Below, in pieces: positions 17,353-26,352 of a DNA stretch of 64,000 nucleotides. The first letter of the stretch is position 1. Each line of letters opens with the position of its first letter. Where the stretch lies: assembly GCA_963662575.1 (NCBI GenBank), contig OY759723.1, forward strand, positions 3,782,001 through 3,846,000, read 5' to 3'. Source of the DNA: Bin5 sp963662575 (GTDB lineage Bacteria > Chloroflexota > Anaerolineae > Caldilineales > Caldilineaceae). The translations under genes and the position numbers were made by a program. A model generated the notes under the pieces. That model ran no database searches and was not told the origin of the DNA. It saw only the letters and a list, made by a program, of their open reading frames with translations.

Positions 17353-18426
17353 ATGGCGAACAGCCCGCTAACTGTGCAGGCGGCTAAAATAGACAGCCAG
17401 ACCGCTCAGAAATTCTTGATACGGGCTTTGGGCGTTGCCATCCTCCTCCTCGTAGCTTGGCGGGTCACAACCGTTGGCCTTGCAGAAGGCTACCCTGCCT
17501 CCTTTTGGATTTCCCAAGCTCTAAACGGCCTGGTTCTGGGCGGTGTATATGCGTTGGTTGCCCTGGGCTACACACTAGTGTACGGCATCCTTTTCATGAT
17601 CAATTTCGCCCACGGCGAGGTCATGATGATCGGCGGCATCGCCGGCTTTTTCACACTCCAGTTTGCTCTTGCGCGCGGGTGGATGGAGGGCCCATGGCTC
17701 GTGGTCGTCGCGGCATTGCTCTTCATCATGCTGGTAGGCATGGCGGCCTCTGTGCTGATTGGCGTAGCCTTGGAAAGGCTGGCATACCGGCCTTTGCGCC
17801 AGGCGCCCCGCCTGGTGCCATTGATAAGCGCGATAGGCGCGTCGCTTTTTCTGCAATACTCTGTCCTATTGATCTTTGGCGTCAGCCCCCACAGCTATCG
17901 CAAACCGGAGCTCATTTCAGGCGGCCTGCGGCTTGGCGACGTATTCATTTCCTACACGGGCGCAATAATCTTCGTAACATCTATTCTGCTGATGCTGGCC
18001 CTTTTCTTCATCATTCAACGAACAAAGCTGGGACGGGCGATGCGAGCGGTAGCCGAAGATCGATCCACCGCGTCGCTCATGGGTGTCGATGTCAACGCCG
18101 TTATTGTCGTCACTTTTGTGTTGGGGTCGGCCCTGGCCGGCGCTGCAGGCGTCATGCTCGGCTTTCACAATACAGTGGTGAAGTTTAACAGCGGCTTCGT
18201 ACCCGGCCTGAAGGCATTTACAGCCGCGGTTCTCGGCGGCATTGGCAACATCCCCGGCGCAATGTTCGGTGCGCTGGTTCTCGGCTTGATTGAGTCAATG
18301 GGGCCAAGCGCCTTAGGCATTCCCACCGAATACAAAGATGTCATCGCCTTTTCGCTCCTCGTACTGATACTGATCTTCCGGCCGTCCGGCCTTTTCGGCG
18401 AGGTTCTTAGCGAGAAAAAGGCCTGA
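17353..18426 (+). CDS. livH: Branched-chain amino acid ABC permease LivH
   Basis: 357 residues. After a ~60-residue N-terminal extension with one extra membrane helix, the LivH core begins LNGLVLGGVYALVALGYTLVYG and continues through INFAHGEVMMIGG. The latter is the hallmark of the family. It forms the membrane channel with LivM. Its TGA overlaps the livM ATG by 1 nt, so translation is coupled. Confidence 0.95.
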   Translation: MANSPLTVQAAKIDSQTAQKFLIRALGVAILLLVAWRVTTVGLAEGYPASFWISQALNGLVLGGVYALVALGYTLVYGILFMINFAHGEVMMIGGIAGFFTLQFALARGWMEGPWLVVVAALLFIMLVGMAASVLIGVALERLAYRPLRQAPRLVPLISAIGASLFLQYSVLLIFGVSPHSYRKPELISGGLRLGDVFISYTGAIIFVTSILLMLALFFIIQRTKLGRAMRAVAEDRSTASLMGVDVNAVIVVTFVLGSALAGAAGVMLGFHNTVVKFNSGFVPGLKAFTAAVLGGIGNIPGAMFGALVLGLIESMGPSALGIPTEYKDVIAFSLLVLILIFRPSGLFGEVLSEKKA

Positions 18427-20348
18427 TGAGACGCGATACTGTGACCAAGGCAGTCAGGACCGGGCTGATCACCTTTGCCTGCCTGAGTTATCTGATCCTT
18501 GTCGGCATCCCTGGGCGAATTGGCGGGGCCGCTCTGCCTGCCCTTGCGCTAATCGCGGCCCTGGTTTATTGGTTCAATTTCCGCCGCAGTGCGGCTTTCA
18601 GAACTGATTCAGAATCAAGCCGGGGTTCAGCCGGCGTTGTAGTCAAGCCTGGTTGGCAGATCGGCACAGACAGTGGACCGGCCTCGAACAGTTCAGACCC
18701 CATACAACCGGCTGGCATTGGCGGCCTAAACATTCACCTTGGACTGGCGGCAGGAGCGACGACGGGTCTGCTTATCGCAATCTGCAGTGCAATCATTGTT
18801 GCAGCCATAGGCAGCGGCGTGTCGATTCAGCCAGTCTTTGACAAGATGGTCCCTCTGAATGTTGCCGCGCTGGTCGGCGTTAGCCCGGGACAGATCGCTC
18901 AGGCCCAGGTCTCTCCCTTTCGCTACATTCTGCAGGCAGTTTATTTTGCCGGCGCCGGCATACTTGCCGCGCTGGCGGTAACCGCTGGGAGAACGAAGAT
19001 AGCGGATGCTGCCCGCTCTAGCCGGTTTCCTGTAGATCTGTCCTCCCCTAAAGTTTTGACTGCCGGACGCCTGGCGGGTTTAGCGCTTCCCTTTGTGCTA
19101 CTTGCCTTTATTGTATTGCTCGGGCTGCCGGGTGTTCGCGCCTTTGGTAACAACGAGGGAACGGTCCGCCTTCTTCTTACGCTGGTCGCGACCGGAAGCG
19201 GACTCTTCGCCCACAGACTGTCCAGAGCCGGAAGAGAACGCAGAACTGTGACCGCGTTGCTCGGCCTTGGAATATTGATGATGCCCTTTGTCCTCGATCA
19301 GTTTCAAAACTCGGTAATGGGCCTCGTCTTCATCTATGTAATGATGGGGCTTGGTTTGAACATCGTGGTTGGCTACGCGGGGTTGCTGGACCTGGGATAT
19401 GTGGCCTTTTTCGCCATCGGCGCATACACATATGCCTTTCTTTCAGCGCCTTTTGCTTCGCCCTACATTTCCAATCTGCTTCTTCTCTTGAACATTTCAC
19501 CCGATAGCCCGTTGCTTGGATATTGGATGGCACTTCCAGTGGCGATGCTTACGGCGGCGATCGGCGGGATCCTGCTTGGCATACCAGTCTTGCGCCTGCG
19601 GGGAGATTATCTTGCGATCGTCACGCTGGGCTTTGGCGAAATAATCCGCCTCTTTATGTTGAACATGGGTGAATTGACAAATGGACCGCGCGGCATCCTG
19701 GAAATTTCACAGCCCACCCTGTTTGGCTTTGCGCCAGAAACGTTTTTCGGCCTGCTCAGTTCACAGGGCTGGACTTTCCTGCTGGCGCTGATCAGTTCGG
19801 CGCTGATCGCCTTAGTAGCCATTCGATTGAACAGTTCGCGGCTGGGCAGGGCATGGTTTGCGATGCAGGAAGACGAAGACGTGGCCGAGGCAACCGGCGT
19901 TCATCTGGTACGAACAAAGCTGCTTGCTTTTGCAATAGGAGCCACTTTTGCGGGCATGGCAGGTCAACTATATGCCGCCCGTCAAATCAACATTTTTCCC
20001 GAGAATTTCTCGCTCTTTGTCTCGATTGACGCCCTGGCCCTGATCATCGTTGGCGGTATCGGCAGTCCGGCCGGCATCGTATTGGGCGCGCTGGCGCTTA
20101 AGGGATTGCCGGAAGTGCTGCGCGGGGTGGACGAGTACCGAATCGTTGCTTTCGCGGCTCTCCTGGTCGTCATGATGATCGTGCGGCCCGCCGGCATTTT
20201 GCCCTCTCCCCGGCGCCGGGTCCAGTTGTCAGCACCTGGAGAACAAGGCCCATCCAACCTGTCATTGGATGTGGACGAAGGTCTTAGTGAGCCGTTGGAA
20301 GAGAATGCTGCCGTGGAGAATAGGCCAGGGGGGGAAGAGGCGCAATGA
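18426..20348 (+). CDS. livM: Branched-chain amino acid ABC permease LivM, extended N-terminus
   Basis: 640 residues, well beyond the usual 300-430. The LivM core starts near residue 280 (VLDQFQNSVMGLVFIYVMMG, then VVGYAGLLDLGYVAFFAIGA) and contains LRLRGDYLAIVTLGFGEI, the family hallmark. The first ~280 residues hold about six hydrophobic segments plus a polar Ser/Gly/Asp-rich loop (about 57-100). The C-terminal ~45 residues are an acidic tail. The extension has no family I recognise. Its ends overlap livH (1 nt) and livG (4 nt), so the length is not a frame error. Confidence 0.93.
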   Translation: MRRDTVTKAVRTGLITFACLSYLILVGIPGRIGGAALPALALIAALVYWFNFRRSAAFRTDSESSRGSAGVVVKPGWQIGTDSGPASNSSDPIQPAGIGGLNIHLGLAAGATTGLLIAICSAIIVAAIGSGVSIQPVFDKMVPLNVAALVGVSPGQIAQAQVSPFRYILQAVYFAGAGILAALAVTAGRTKIADAARSSRFPVDLSSPKVLTAGRLAGLALPFVLLAFIVLLGLPGVRAFGNNEGTVRLLLTLVATGSGLFAHRLSRAGRERRTVTALLGLGILMMPFVLDQFQNSVMGLVFIYVMMGLGLNIVVGYAGLLDLGYVAFFAIGAYTYAFLSAPFASPYISNLLLLLNISPDSPLLGYWMALPVAMLTAAIGGILLGIPVLRLRGDYLAIVTLGFGEIIRLFMLNMGELTNGPRGILEISQPTLFGFAPETFFGLLSSQGWTFLLALISSALIALVAIRLNSSRLGRAWFAMQEDEDVAEATGVHLVRTKLLAFAIGATFAGMAGQLYAARQINIFPENFSLFVSIDALALIIVGGIGSPAGIVLGALALKGLPEVLRGVDEYRIVAFAALLVVMMIVRPAGILPSPRRRVQLSAPGEQGPSNLSLDVDEGLSEPLEENAAVENRPGGEEAQ

Positions 20349-21145
20349 CGGCCCTTCTGAGCATTCAAGGCGTTACCAAAGTGTTTGGCGGTCTGACAGC
20401 GGTTGATAGCGTCGACCTGGAGATCGCGGAGCGCTCTATCTCTTCACTCATTGGCCCCAACGGCGCCGGCAAGACCACACTTTTCAACTGTCTGACCGGT
20501 CTTCATCGGCCAGAGACCGGCGAAATCCTCTTTGACGGAAGTTCGCTGGTCGGACTGCGACCGGACGAAATCACCGATCGCGGCGTCGCTCGCACTTATC
20601 AGAACATCCGTCTCTTCGGCAGAATGACCGCGCTCGAAAATGTTCTGGTCGGGCAGCACCTGCGGCTGAAGTCATCGCACTGGAGCGCTATTCTGCGAAC
20701 GGCCGGCCAGCGGGCAGAAGAACAGGCCGCCCGCGAATCGGGCCGAGAGTTACTCGCCTTTGTTGGTCTCGAAGGTCATGACAATGTCGTTTCAACGAAC
20801 TTGCCTTACGGTGACCAGAGGTTGCTGGAAGTCGCACGTGCGCTGGGAAGTCGACCCCGCCTGTTGCTGCTCGACGAACCTGCCGCCGGCATGAACCCAA
20901 GAGAGACTGACCGTATGATGGAACTGGTCCACCGGCTTCGCGACGAGAGAGACGTAACCGTGTTCCTGATAGAACACGACATGAAGGTCGTGATGAGCAT
21001 ATCGGAAAATGTGACAGTTCTGGACTACGGCAAGAAGATCGCCGAGGGCACACCAACAGAAGTACGCCTGAATGCCAGCGTTATTGAGGCCTATCTTGGC
21101 CCGGAGGTTGCCGTGCAGGGATCAGCCGAAACTTTGGAACAGTGA
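20345..21145 (+). CDS. livG: Branched-chain amino acid ABC ATPase LivG
   Basis: 266 residues. Walker A GPNGAGKTT at 38-46, signature variant LPYGDQR, Walker B LLLLDEPAAGMNP and switch histidine in IEHDMKVV, all as in LivG. GVARTYQNIRLF is the typical Q-loop region. It energises transport together with LivF. Start overlaps the livM stop (ATGA). Confidence 0.95.
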   Translation: MTALLSIQGVTKVFGGLTAVDSVDLEIAERSISSLIGPNGAGKTTLFNCLTGLHRPETGEILFDGSSLVGLRPDEITDRGVARTYQNIRLFGRMTALENVLVGQHLRLKSSHWSAILRTAGQRAEEQAARESGRELLAFVGLEGHDNVVSTNLPYGDQRLLEVARALGSRPRLLLLDEPAAGMNPRETDRMMELVHRLRDERDVTVFLIEHDMKVVMSISENVTVLDYGKKIAEGTPTEVRLNASVIEAYLGPEVAVQGSAETLEQ

Positions 21146-21148
21146 CCC

Positions 21149-21901
21149 ATGTTGATCCTGGATTCTGTCCACACATTTTACGGCCATATTCACGCGCTCA
21201 AGGGTATATCTCTGACCGTGAATGAAGGCGAAGTCGTCTCGCTCATCGGCTCGAATGGCGCCGGAAAAACCACGACGCTCAACACGATTAGCGGCGTTCT
21301 GTCCGCCCGCGCCGGCGCCATCTACTTCCAGGAACCTAACGGTTCAGTGCCAGGTCAAGCATCATACAGTCCCGAATCCGGTATCCGTTTGGACCGGTTG
21401 CCAGCGCACGACGTCGCCAGGCTGGGCGTCTCGCAGTCGCCTGAAGGGCGGAAAATATTCGGCCGCCTGTCCGTACAAGAGAACCTGGCGATGGGCGCAT
21501 TCGCCCGCAACGACACAAAAGGCATCAGCGAGGACCTGGACAGGGTTCTCGAACTCTTCCCACGCCTGCAGGAACGCCTCAAACAGCCCGGCGGCACACT
21601 TTCTGGTGGTGAACAGCAGATGCTGGCCATTGGACGTTCGCTCATGAGTCGACCGCGTATCCTGCTCCTCGACGAGCCCTCGATGGGCTTGGCGCCGCTC
21701 CTCGTACAGCAGATTTTCCAGATCATCCGCGAGATTAACGCCCAGGGCATGACCATCCTGCTGGTGGAACAGAACGCCCAAGCCGCACTTCAGGTTGCCC
21801 ACCGCGGCTACGTCCTCGAAACAGGTACAATTGTGCTGAGCGGCGCTGCCAAGGATTTGCTGGCCAACCCGCAGGTAGCGGAGGCATATCTCGGCATCTG
21901 A
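21149..21901 (+). CDS. livF: Branched-chain amino acid ABC ATPase LivF
   Basis: 250 residues. Walker A GSNGAGKTT at 34-42, SQSPEGRKIF Q-loop region, signature LSGGEQQ, Walker B LLLDEPSMGLAP and the LivF-type ending VAEAYLGI. About 20 polar residues (roughly 62-82, QEPNGSVPGQ onward) are inserted where relatives go straight from the second strand to the Q-loop helix. It starts 3 nt after livG and ends the operon. Confidence 0.94.
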   Translation: MLILDSVHTFYGHIHALKGISLTVNEGEVVSLIGSNGAGKTTTLNTISGVLSARAGAIYFQEPNGSVPGQASYSPESGIRLDRLPAHDVARLGVSQSPEGRKIFGRLSVQENLAMGAFARNDTKGISEDLDRVLELFPRLQERLKQPGGTLSGGEQQMLAIGRSLMSRPRILLLDEPSMGLAPLLVQQIFQIIREINAQGMTILLVEQNAQAALQVAHRGYVLETGTIVLSGAAKDLLANPQVAEAYLGI

Positions 21902-21952
21902 CGAAATGATGGGGTCAAGTTGAATACGCGGTTTTTGAGCAGTCTGTCCCTA

Positions 21953-22903
21953 CTAAAATAAGCGGCGCTTGTCCACAATGTTGCGGACCGGCTCTTCCGC
22001 CAGATAGCGGCGCAGGTTGTCCCGCAGCGTGTCAATTCGTCTTTGAGGCACATGCGGATTGTCGGCAGCTACGTGGGGCGTCATGATTACATTTTCCATT
22101 TGCCACAACGGATGCCCGGCCGGCAGCGGCTCTCTTTCATATACATCGAGCGCGGCGCCGGCGATGCGGCCCGAATTCAATGCATCCACCAGCGCGTCCA
22201 ATTTGACGACGACCCCGCGGCTGATGTTTATCAGATAGGCCGAAGATTTCATTTGCCCCAATTCGTCAGCGCCGATCAAGCCGACTGTTTCCGGCGTCTG
22301 CGGAACGCAACTCACCACAAAATCTGAATCTCTCATCAGATTGTGAAGCCGGTCCTGCGGCCAGAGCGCGTCCAGACCCAGGCTCCCGCCTAGTGACTCG
22401 TCGGGCCGCGCATCGACCGCAATCACTCGCATGTCGTGCGCCTTACCCCTGCGCGCCAGTTCCGAACCTATGCCCCCCAAGCCGATAACGCCCAGTGTGC
22501 AGTCACCCAAGTGGTGCACGGGCGTGCCTTTTCGCCACTCACCCTGGATCTGGCGCCGCATATACAGATGAATGCCGCGTGCGAACATCAGAATAAAACA
22601 GAATGCATGATCCGCAATCATGTCGCCGTAGATTTTTGACATGTTGCTGACAACGATATCGCTTTCCGCCAGTTCCGGAAACATGTAGTGCTCCAGACCG
22701 GCGATTGGCGTTTGCAGCCACAGCAAGTTATCGGCACGCTCAAGTAGGGCCGGCGTGAGGTTGCCGTACATTCCAACAGCTTGTGGTATCGCGGCCAGGG
22801 CGTCCTCCTCCGTCATCGCATTAACGATTTCCAGCTCCGCAGATAGCGCCTGCACTTGAGCAAGTTCGTCGGGCGTAAGCGGCGGGAAAATTAAAAAGTT
22901 CAT
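21953..22903 (-). CDS. NAD-dependent D-2-hydroxyacid dehydrogenase
   Basis: 316 residues. The NAD motif GVIGLGGIGSELARR, the ISRG segment with the substrate-binding arginine, DVYEREPLP with the glutamate, and the catalytic histidine in TPHVAAD are all present in the order of the PGDH/GyaR family. The dinucleotide domain is nested in the catalytic domain as usual. The acidic residue at the end of the second Rossmann strand (AVDARP) favours NAD over NADP. It probably reduces or oxidises a 2-keto/2-hydroxy acid; the substrate is not readable. It is followed upstream by a co-directional Gfo/Idh/MocA gene 20 nt away, suggesting one transcript. Confidence 0.9.
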   Translation of the reverse strand: MNFLIFPPLTPDELAQVQALSAELEIVNAMTEEDALAAIPQAVGMYGNLTPALLERADNLLWLQTPIAGLEHYMFPELAESDIVVSNMSKIYGDMIADHAFCFILMFARGIHLYMRRQIQGEWRKGTPVHHLGDCTLGVIGLGGIGSELARRGKAHDMRVIAVDARPDESLGGSLGLDALWPQDRLHNLMRDSDFVVSCVPQTPETVGLIGADELGQMKSSAYLINISRGVVVKLDALVDALNSGRIAGAALDVYEREPLPAGHPLWQMENVIMTPHVAADNPHVPQRRIDTLRDNLRRYLAEEPVRNIVDKRRLF

Positions 22904-22923
22904 CTGACTCGCACCTCTTTTTC

Positions 22924-24078
22924 CTATTGTGGTTTCAGTCTGTACGCAGCATAGCGCTTTGAGTTAAGTATGTCTCCCACATTCACCCGCTCACCCCCCA
23001 ACTGGTCCGAAACGTTGGCGCCAAGCACGGCGGCGAGGCTGTTCATTCCATCGCTGAAAGGTGAACGGATTAGTTCGGGGCGTCCCTCGGCTATCGCCTG
23101 AATGAACACTTGACTGATTGCAAACGTGTCGTCTCCGCCCCGGCCCTCGAAAAGCAATGTCCTGACTTCATCTTGCGTTGGCGGCTGGGACGGTGGGTAG
23201 GGCCCATCATACTGGTACATGGTGACGCCTTCATTCGCAATCTCCGCCCGCCCGTCAGTCCAGAGAACCTGGTGATTCATATGACTTGAATAGACTTTTC
23301 GCAAGCGCGAAAGCGTCATCGAACCTATGGCGCCGCTGGCAAAGCCAAAAAGCGCACTGTATGTATACGGATTGTCCGCGTCGTCGTACACTTCATGATG
23401 CGGCCGGTGCTGATAATGGGCCTGCACCCACTCGACATCGCCAAACCAGTAGCGCCAGAGGTCCAGAAGATGGATGCCGCCTTCGACCACCGTCATGCCG
23501 CTCCATGCGCGGTTTGCAGTCCAAATCCTGTTGCGCGGGCCGCCATGCAGTTCGGTCTGATGATGCTTGACATTGTGCCCTTCAAGTGGACCATGAAATG
23601 TGTAGCAGGCCATGAGCGGTTGCCTGCCTTCTTGCAACAGCTTGAAAATAGCTTCGTGGCGGCCATCGAAACGCTGCTGGAATCCTACAGTTGAAAGTAC
23701 ACCTGTATCCCGGATTACCGCCTCCATTTCCAGGGCCTCGTCAAGGAAAAGGCTCATAGGTTTCTCGACAAACAGATGCAGCCCGGCTCGGGCCGCGCGC
23801 AGGACCTCACCTGCGTGGAGATTGGGCGGAATGCAGATGTAGAGGGCGTCCTGTTCCTGGGCAAGCAGCTGGTTGAAATCGGTTGTCAGCAATATGCCGT
23901 CGGGCCGAAAGCCTTCCACATATTTTCTTATCTTGCTTTGGTCCAGGTTTGAAGCAAATGCATCGGCTAGGGATGTCAGCCTAACAACGCCTTGCTCCTG
24001 CAACTTCCACAGCGCTTTCAAGTGTTGCAGCCCCCGCTGCCCCAGACCCATCAGAGCGACGCGTACAGGTCTCGTCAT
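22924..24078 (-). CDS. Gfo/Idh/MocA family oxidoreductase
   Basis: 384 residues. The N-terminal Rossmann fold opens with VALMGLGQRGLQHLKAL and contains CIPPNLHAGEVLRAARAGLH and the EKPMSLFLDEA motif (lysine of the conserved EKP). The C-terminal alpha/beta substrate domain has GGIHLLDLWRYW, the usual GxHxxD segment. Members act on sugars, inositols or their derivatives with NAD(P). ATG 24078 has AAAGGAG upstream. The neighbouring hydroxyacid dehydrogenase suggests sugar-acid or polyol metabolism, but this is inference. Confidence 0.9.
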   Translation of the reverse strand: MTRPVRVALMGLGQRGLQHLKALWKLQEQGVVRLTSLADAFASNLDQSKIRKYVEGFRPDGILLTTDFNQLLAQEQDALYICIPPNLHAGEVLRAARAGLHLFVEKPMSLFLDEALEMEAVIRDTGVLSTVGFQQRFDGRHEAIFKLLQEGRQPLMACYTFHGPLEGHNVKHHQTELHGGPRNRIWTANRAWSGMTVVEGGIHLLDLWRYWFGDVEWVQAHYQHRPHHEVYDDADNPYTYSALFGFASGAIGSMTLSRLRKVYSSHMNHQVLWTDGRAEIANEGVTMYQYDGPYPPSQPPTQDEVRTLLFEGRGGDDTFAISQVFIQAIAEGRPELIRSPFSDGMNSLAAVLGANVSDQLGGERVNVGDILNSKRYAAYRLKPQ

Positions 24079-24465
24079 CTTGGCTCCTTTGTCTCTTGTC
24101 CACCCTTATAAACAGGGATTCCGCGCTCACGATCTTCAGCCCGGAGTCTGTGGGGCAACAGAAGAGCGAAGGAGATTCCCGTTCGCCTTCCATTGTAACG
24201 GAAAACGGTCAGTGGGCAACGCTGGAATGGCCGTGCTCCGCGCGTCATTCGCATGGCTGCGGAGATTTGCTATTGTAGTCCGAAACGTCTATAATTTCCT
24301 GCGGTGACAGGTGAGGGAAAGGGAAGATTGCAGCCCCTCGCCGCCCATTTGTTCAGTCCCATCCTTGCTTGGAAGGCGATCTGGACCCGAACTTGTATAA
24401 TTTGGCCCTTCTTTGTAGAAAGGGCAAAACGAGTAATAGAAGTAGTAAGAGAATCGGAGGCGAAA
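24079..24465. other. Divergent promoter region between oxidoreductase and rpmG
   Basis: No gene is seen. It must hold the minus-strand promoter for the oxidoreductase pair and the plus-strand promoter for rpmG. Only the rpmG -10 at 24396-24401 is convincing. Confidence 0.4.
24396..24401 (+). promoter_or_regulatory. -10 box of rpmG promoter
   Basis: Perfect TATAAT preceded by CTTG and followed by a short leader to ATG 24466. No good -35 at 16-18 bp is visible; TTGGAA at 24369-24374 is 21 bp away. Confidence 0.4.
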
Positions 24466-24627
24466 ATGGCCAGGCGGGGTCCACGGCAGCTAGTGAAGAT
24501 GCGCAGCACTGAAAGCCATCACCTGTATCTGACGACAAAGAATCGGCGCAACAACGACAAGCGGCTTGAGTTAAAGAAGTACGATCCAGTCTTGCGCAAG
24601 CACGTCGTCTACCGGGAAACAAGGTAA
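24466..24627 (+). CDS. rpmG: 50S ribosomal protein L33
   Basis: 53 residues, the normal size. It has the L33 pattern YLTTKNRRNN followed by KKYDPVLRKHVVYRETR. It lacks the four zinc-binding cysteines, so it is the zinc-independent (C-minus) form. CGGAGG lies 5-6 nt before ATG 24466. A longer in-frame extension upstream has no homology and is not used. A strong terminator follows. Confidence 0.95.
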   Translation: MARRGPRQLVKMRSTESHHLYLTTKNRRNNDKRLELKKYDPVLRKHVVYRETR

Positions 24628-24708
24628 CGTAACCACAGGCGCGACCCGCAAAATGCGACAGTTGACAGGTCGCGACATATTTGAGGGTCACTGAACAGTA
24701 ATCATATA

Positions 24709-24746
24709 GAAACCCGCTGCCAGTTAGTTGCTTAGCAGCGGGTTTC
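24709..24746 (+). terminator. Intrinsic terminator of rpmG
   Basis: GAAACCCGCTGC (24709-24720) and GCAGCGGGTTTC (24735-24746) form a perfect 12-bp stem with a 14-nt loop, followed by TGGTTTTATAGTTT. The preceding A-rich and following T-rich flanks fit Rho-independent termination. Confidence 0.85.
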
Positions 24747-24855
24747 TGGTTTTATAGTTTATCGCAGGGCGGCCGACGACTCCACTTCTACCTCGAAAAA
24801 CGGGCCGACCCCAAAAAAAAAGCAGAAGACTCAGAGGAGCCTTCCCACTTTAGAA

Positions 24856-24928
24856 TGACCCACCAGGGATTCGAACCCCGAACCCGCGGATTAAGAGTCC
24901 GCTGCTCTGCCAGTTGAGCTAGTGGGCC
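24856..24928 (-). tRNA. tRNA-Lys (anticodon CTT)
   Basis: On the minus strand a 73-nt cloverleaf runs from GGCCCAC to GTGGGTCA. The acceptor stem has seven pairs, including one G-U. The D arm is AGCTCAACTGGCAGAGC. The anticodon stem is GCGGA/TCCGC with loop CTCTTAA, so the anticodon is CTT. The T arm is GGGTTCGAATCCC. No CCA is encoded. It is transcribed toward rpmG and ends before that gene's terminator. Confidence 0.96.
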
Positions 24929-25035
24929 GTCAAGCAGGAAATATTGTAGGTATCTGGTCTACAGTTGTCAAGTTCACAGTACCCTAATTCTCTTCACCCA
25001 GGCACGTCTTAGCATTTACAGGATCGAGATTTCCC

Positions 25036-26352
25036 ATGCCATATTCCGAGAAGGACCTTGAACAGTACGCCGAACTCCTGATCAGGCTCGGCGTTAATCT
25101 GCAGCCAGGCCAGTCTCTTGCCATTCGCACTGAGCCCATCCATCGAGACTTCGCTCTGGTGCTGGCGTCGGCCGCATATGATGCCGGTGCGAAATTCGTC
25201 TCATTTGAGTACAGCGACATGCGCCTGCAAAGCCTTCGTGTTCGCAAGAGTTCGGAGCAGGAGCTGGAGTGGGTTCCCACCTACTTTAAGGCAATGGCGC
25301 AGGAGCGCAAGGATGACAGCTGGGCCGCCATCAGCCTCGTTGGGGAAGAAGATCCCTCGTTACCCGCCCAACTAGACCCCAACAAGCTTCGAATTCTGCA
25401 GACCGCTGAGTACCGTGCCTTGATGCCATGGCGATCTTCGATGATGGAAATGAAACAGCAGTGGAACGTGGCCGCCCTGCCAACGCCTGCATGGGCGCAG
25501 AAGGTTTTTCCCGACCTTGCGGTTGGAGAAGCACTGCCTCGCTTCTGGGAGGAGATCCGCCGCATCATCCGTCTTGACGCCGACGACCCGCTGGCGGCAT
25601 GGCAGGCGCATCTCGGAAATCTGGCGGCGGCGCGCTCGACGTTGCAATCGAAACATGTGCAGGCCTTGCATTTCTATGACCCCGCGCCCGGCCCTGACGG
25701 CAAGCCGTCCACTGACTTGACCATCGGTTTGACTGACCGGCCCCACTGGGCCGGCGGCAACAGTGGACTGGGAACAGAGGCGGACGATGACTCGCATAGC
25801 GCAGAGGAGGGTGGGAACGACGGGACGCCCGTCTTTCTCCCCAACATTCCCACTGAAGAGCTTTTCACGACTCCCCATCGCCTGCGCGTGAACGGTTGGA
25901 TGCGAACATCTCGTCCCAGTTTCCCCTTCCGTCGCGAAGTTAGCGAGGCCACCTTCCGATTCGAAGACGGCCGTGTCGTCGACTTCTCTGCGGGCGAGGG
26001 TCAGGAGACTTATGAACAGTTCTTTGCGGTCGATGGCACTCGCTATCTTGGCGAAGTGGCACTTGTAGATGTGTCATCGCCGATTTTTCAGAGCGGACTC
26101 ACATACTACAATACCCTCTTCGACGAGAACGCCGCCTGTCACGTCGCATTTGGCCAGGCTTATCCAATTGGATTGGAAGGCGGGGCAGACCTGTCAGCGG
26201 AAGAACTCCTGGAGGCCGGCGTAAACAACTCCGATCTCCATCAGGATGTAATGATAGGGACGGCGACGCTTGACGTCACTGGTCACCTCAGCGACGGCGG
26301 CGAGCTTGAAATTATGCGGCAGGGCCGCTACACGCCAGCAGTGTTGGCATGA
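25036..26352 (+). CDS. M29 family metallo-aminopeptidase
   Basis: 438 residues. Candidate metal ligands E274, E340, H369, Y376, H402 and D404 fall in the expected motifs NIPTEELF, RYLGE, ENAACHVAFGQAYP and DLHQD. Their spacing matches that of Thermus aminopeptidase T, except for two extra residues before H402. The enzyme removes N-terminal residues using divalent cations. A polar, acidic insertion of about 24 residues (241-264) sits just before the first metal-binding motif, where relatives have a short turn. The last codon overlaps the next gene (ATGA), so the two are coupled. Confidence 0.93.
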   Translation: MPYSEKDLEQYAELLIRLGVNLQPGQSLAIRTEPIHRDFALVLASAAYDAGAKFVSFEYSDMRLQSLRVRKSSEQELEWVPTYFKAMAQERKDDSWAAISLVGEEDPSLPAQLDPNKLRILQTAEYRALMPWRSSMMEMKQQWNVAALPTPAWAQKVFPDLAVGEALPRFWEEIRRIIRLDADDPLAAWQAHLGNLAAARSTLQSKHVQALHFYDPAPGPDGKPSTDLTIGLTDRPHWAGGNSGLGTEADDDSHSAEEGGNDGTPVFLPNIPTEELFTTPHRLRVNGWMRTSRPSFPFRREVSEATFRFEDGRVVDFSAGEGQETYEQFFAVDGTRYLGEVALVDVSSPIFQSGLTYYNTLFDENAACHVAFGQAYPIGLEGGADLSAEELLEAGVNNSDLHQDVMIGTATLDVTGHLSDGGELEIMRQGRYTPAVLA

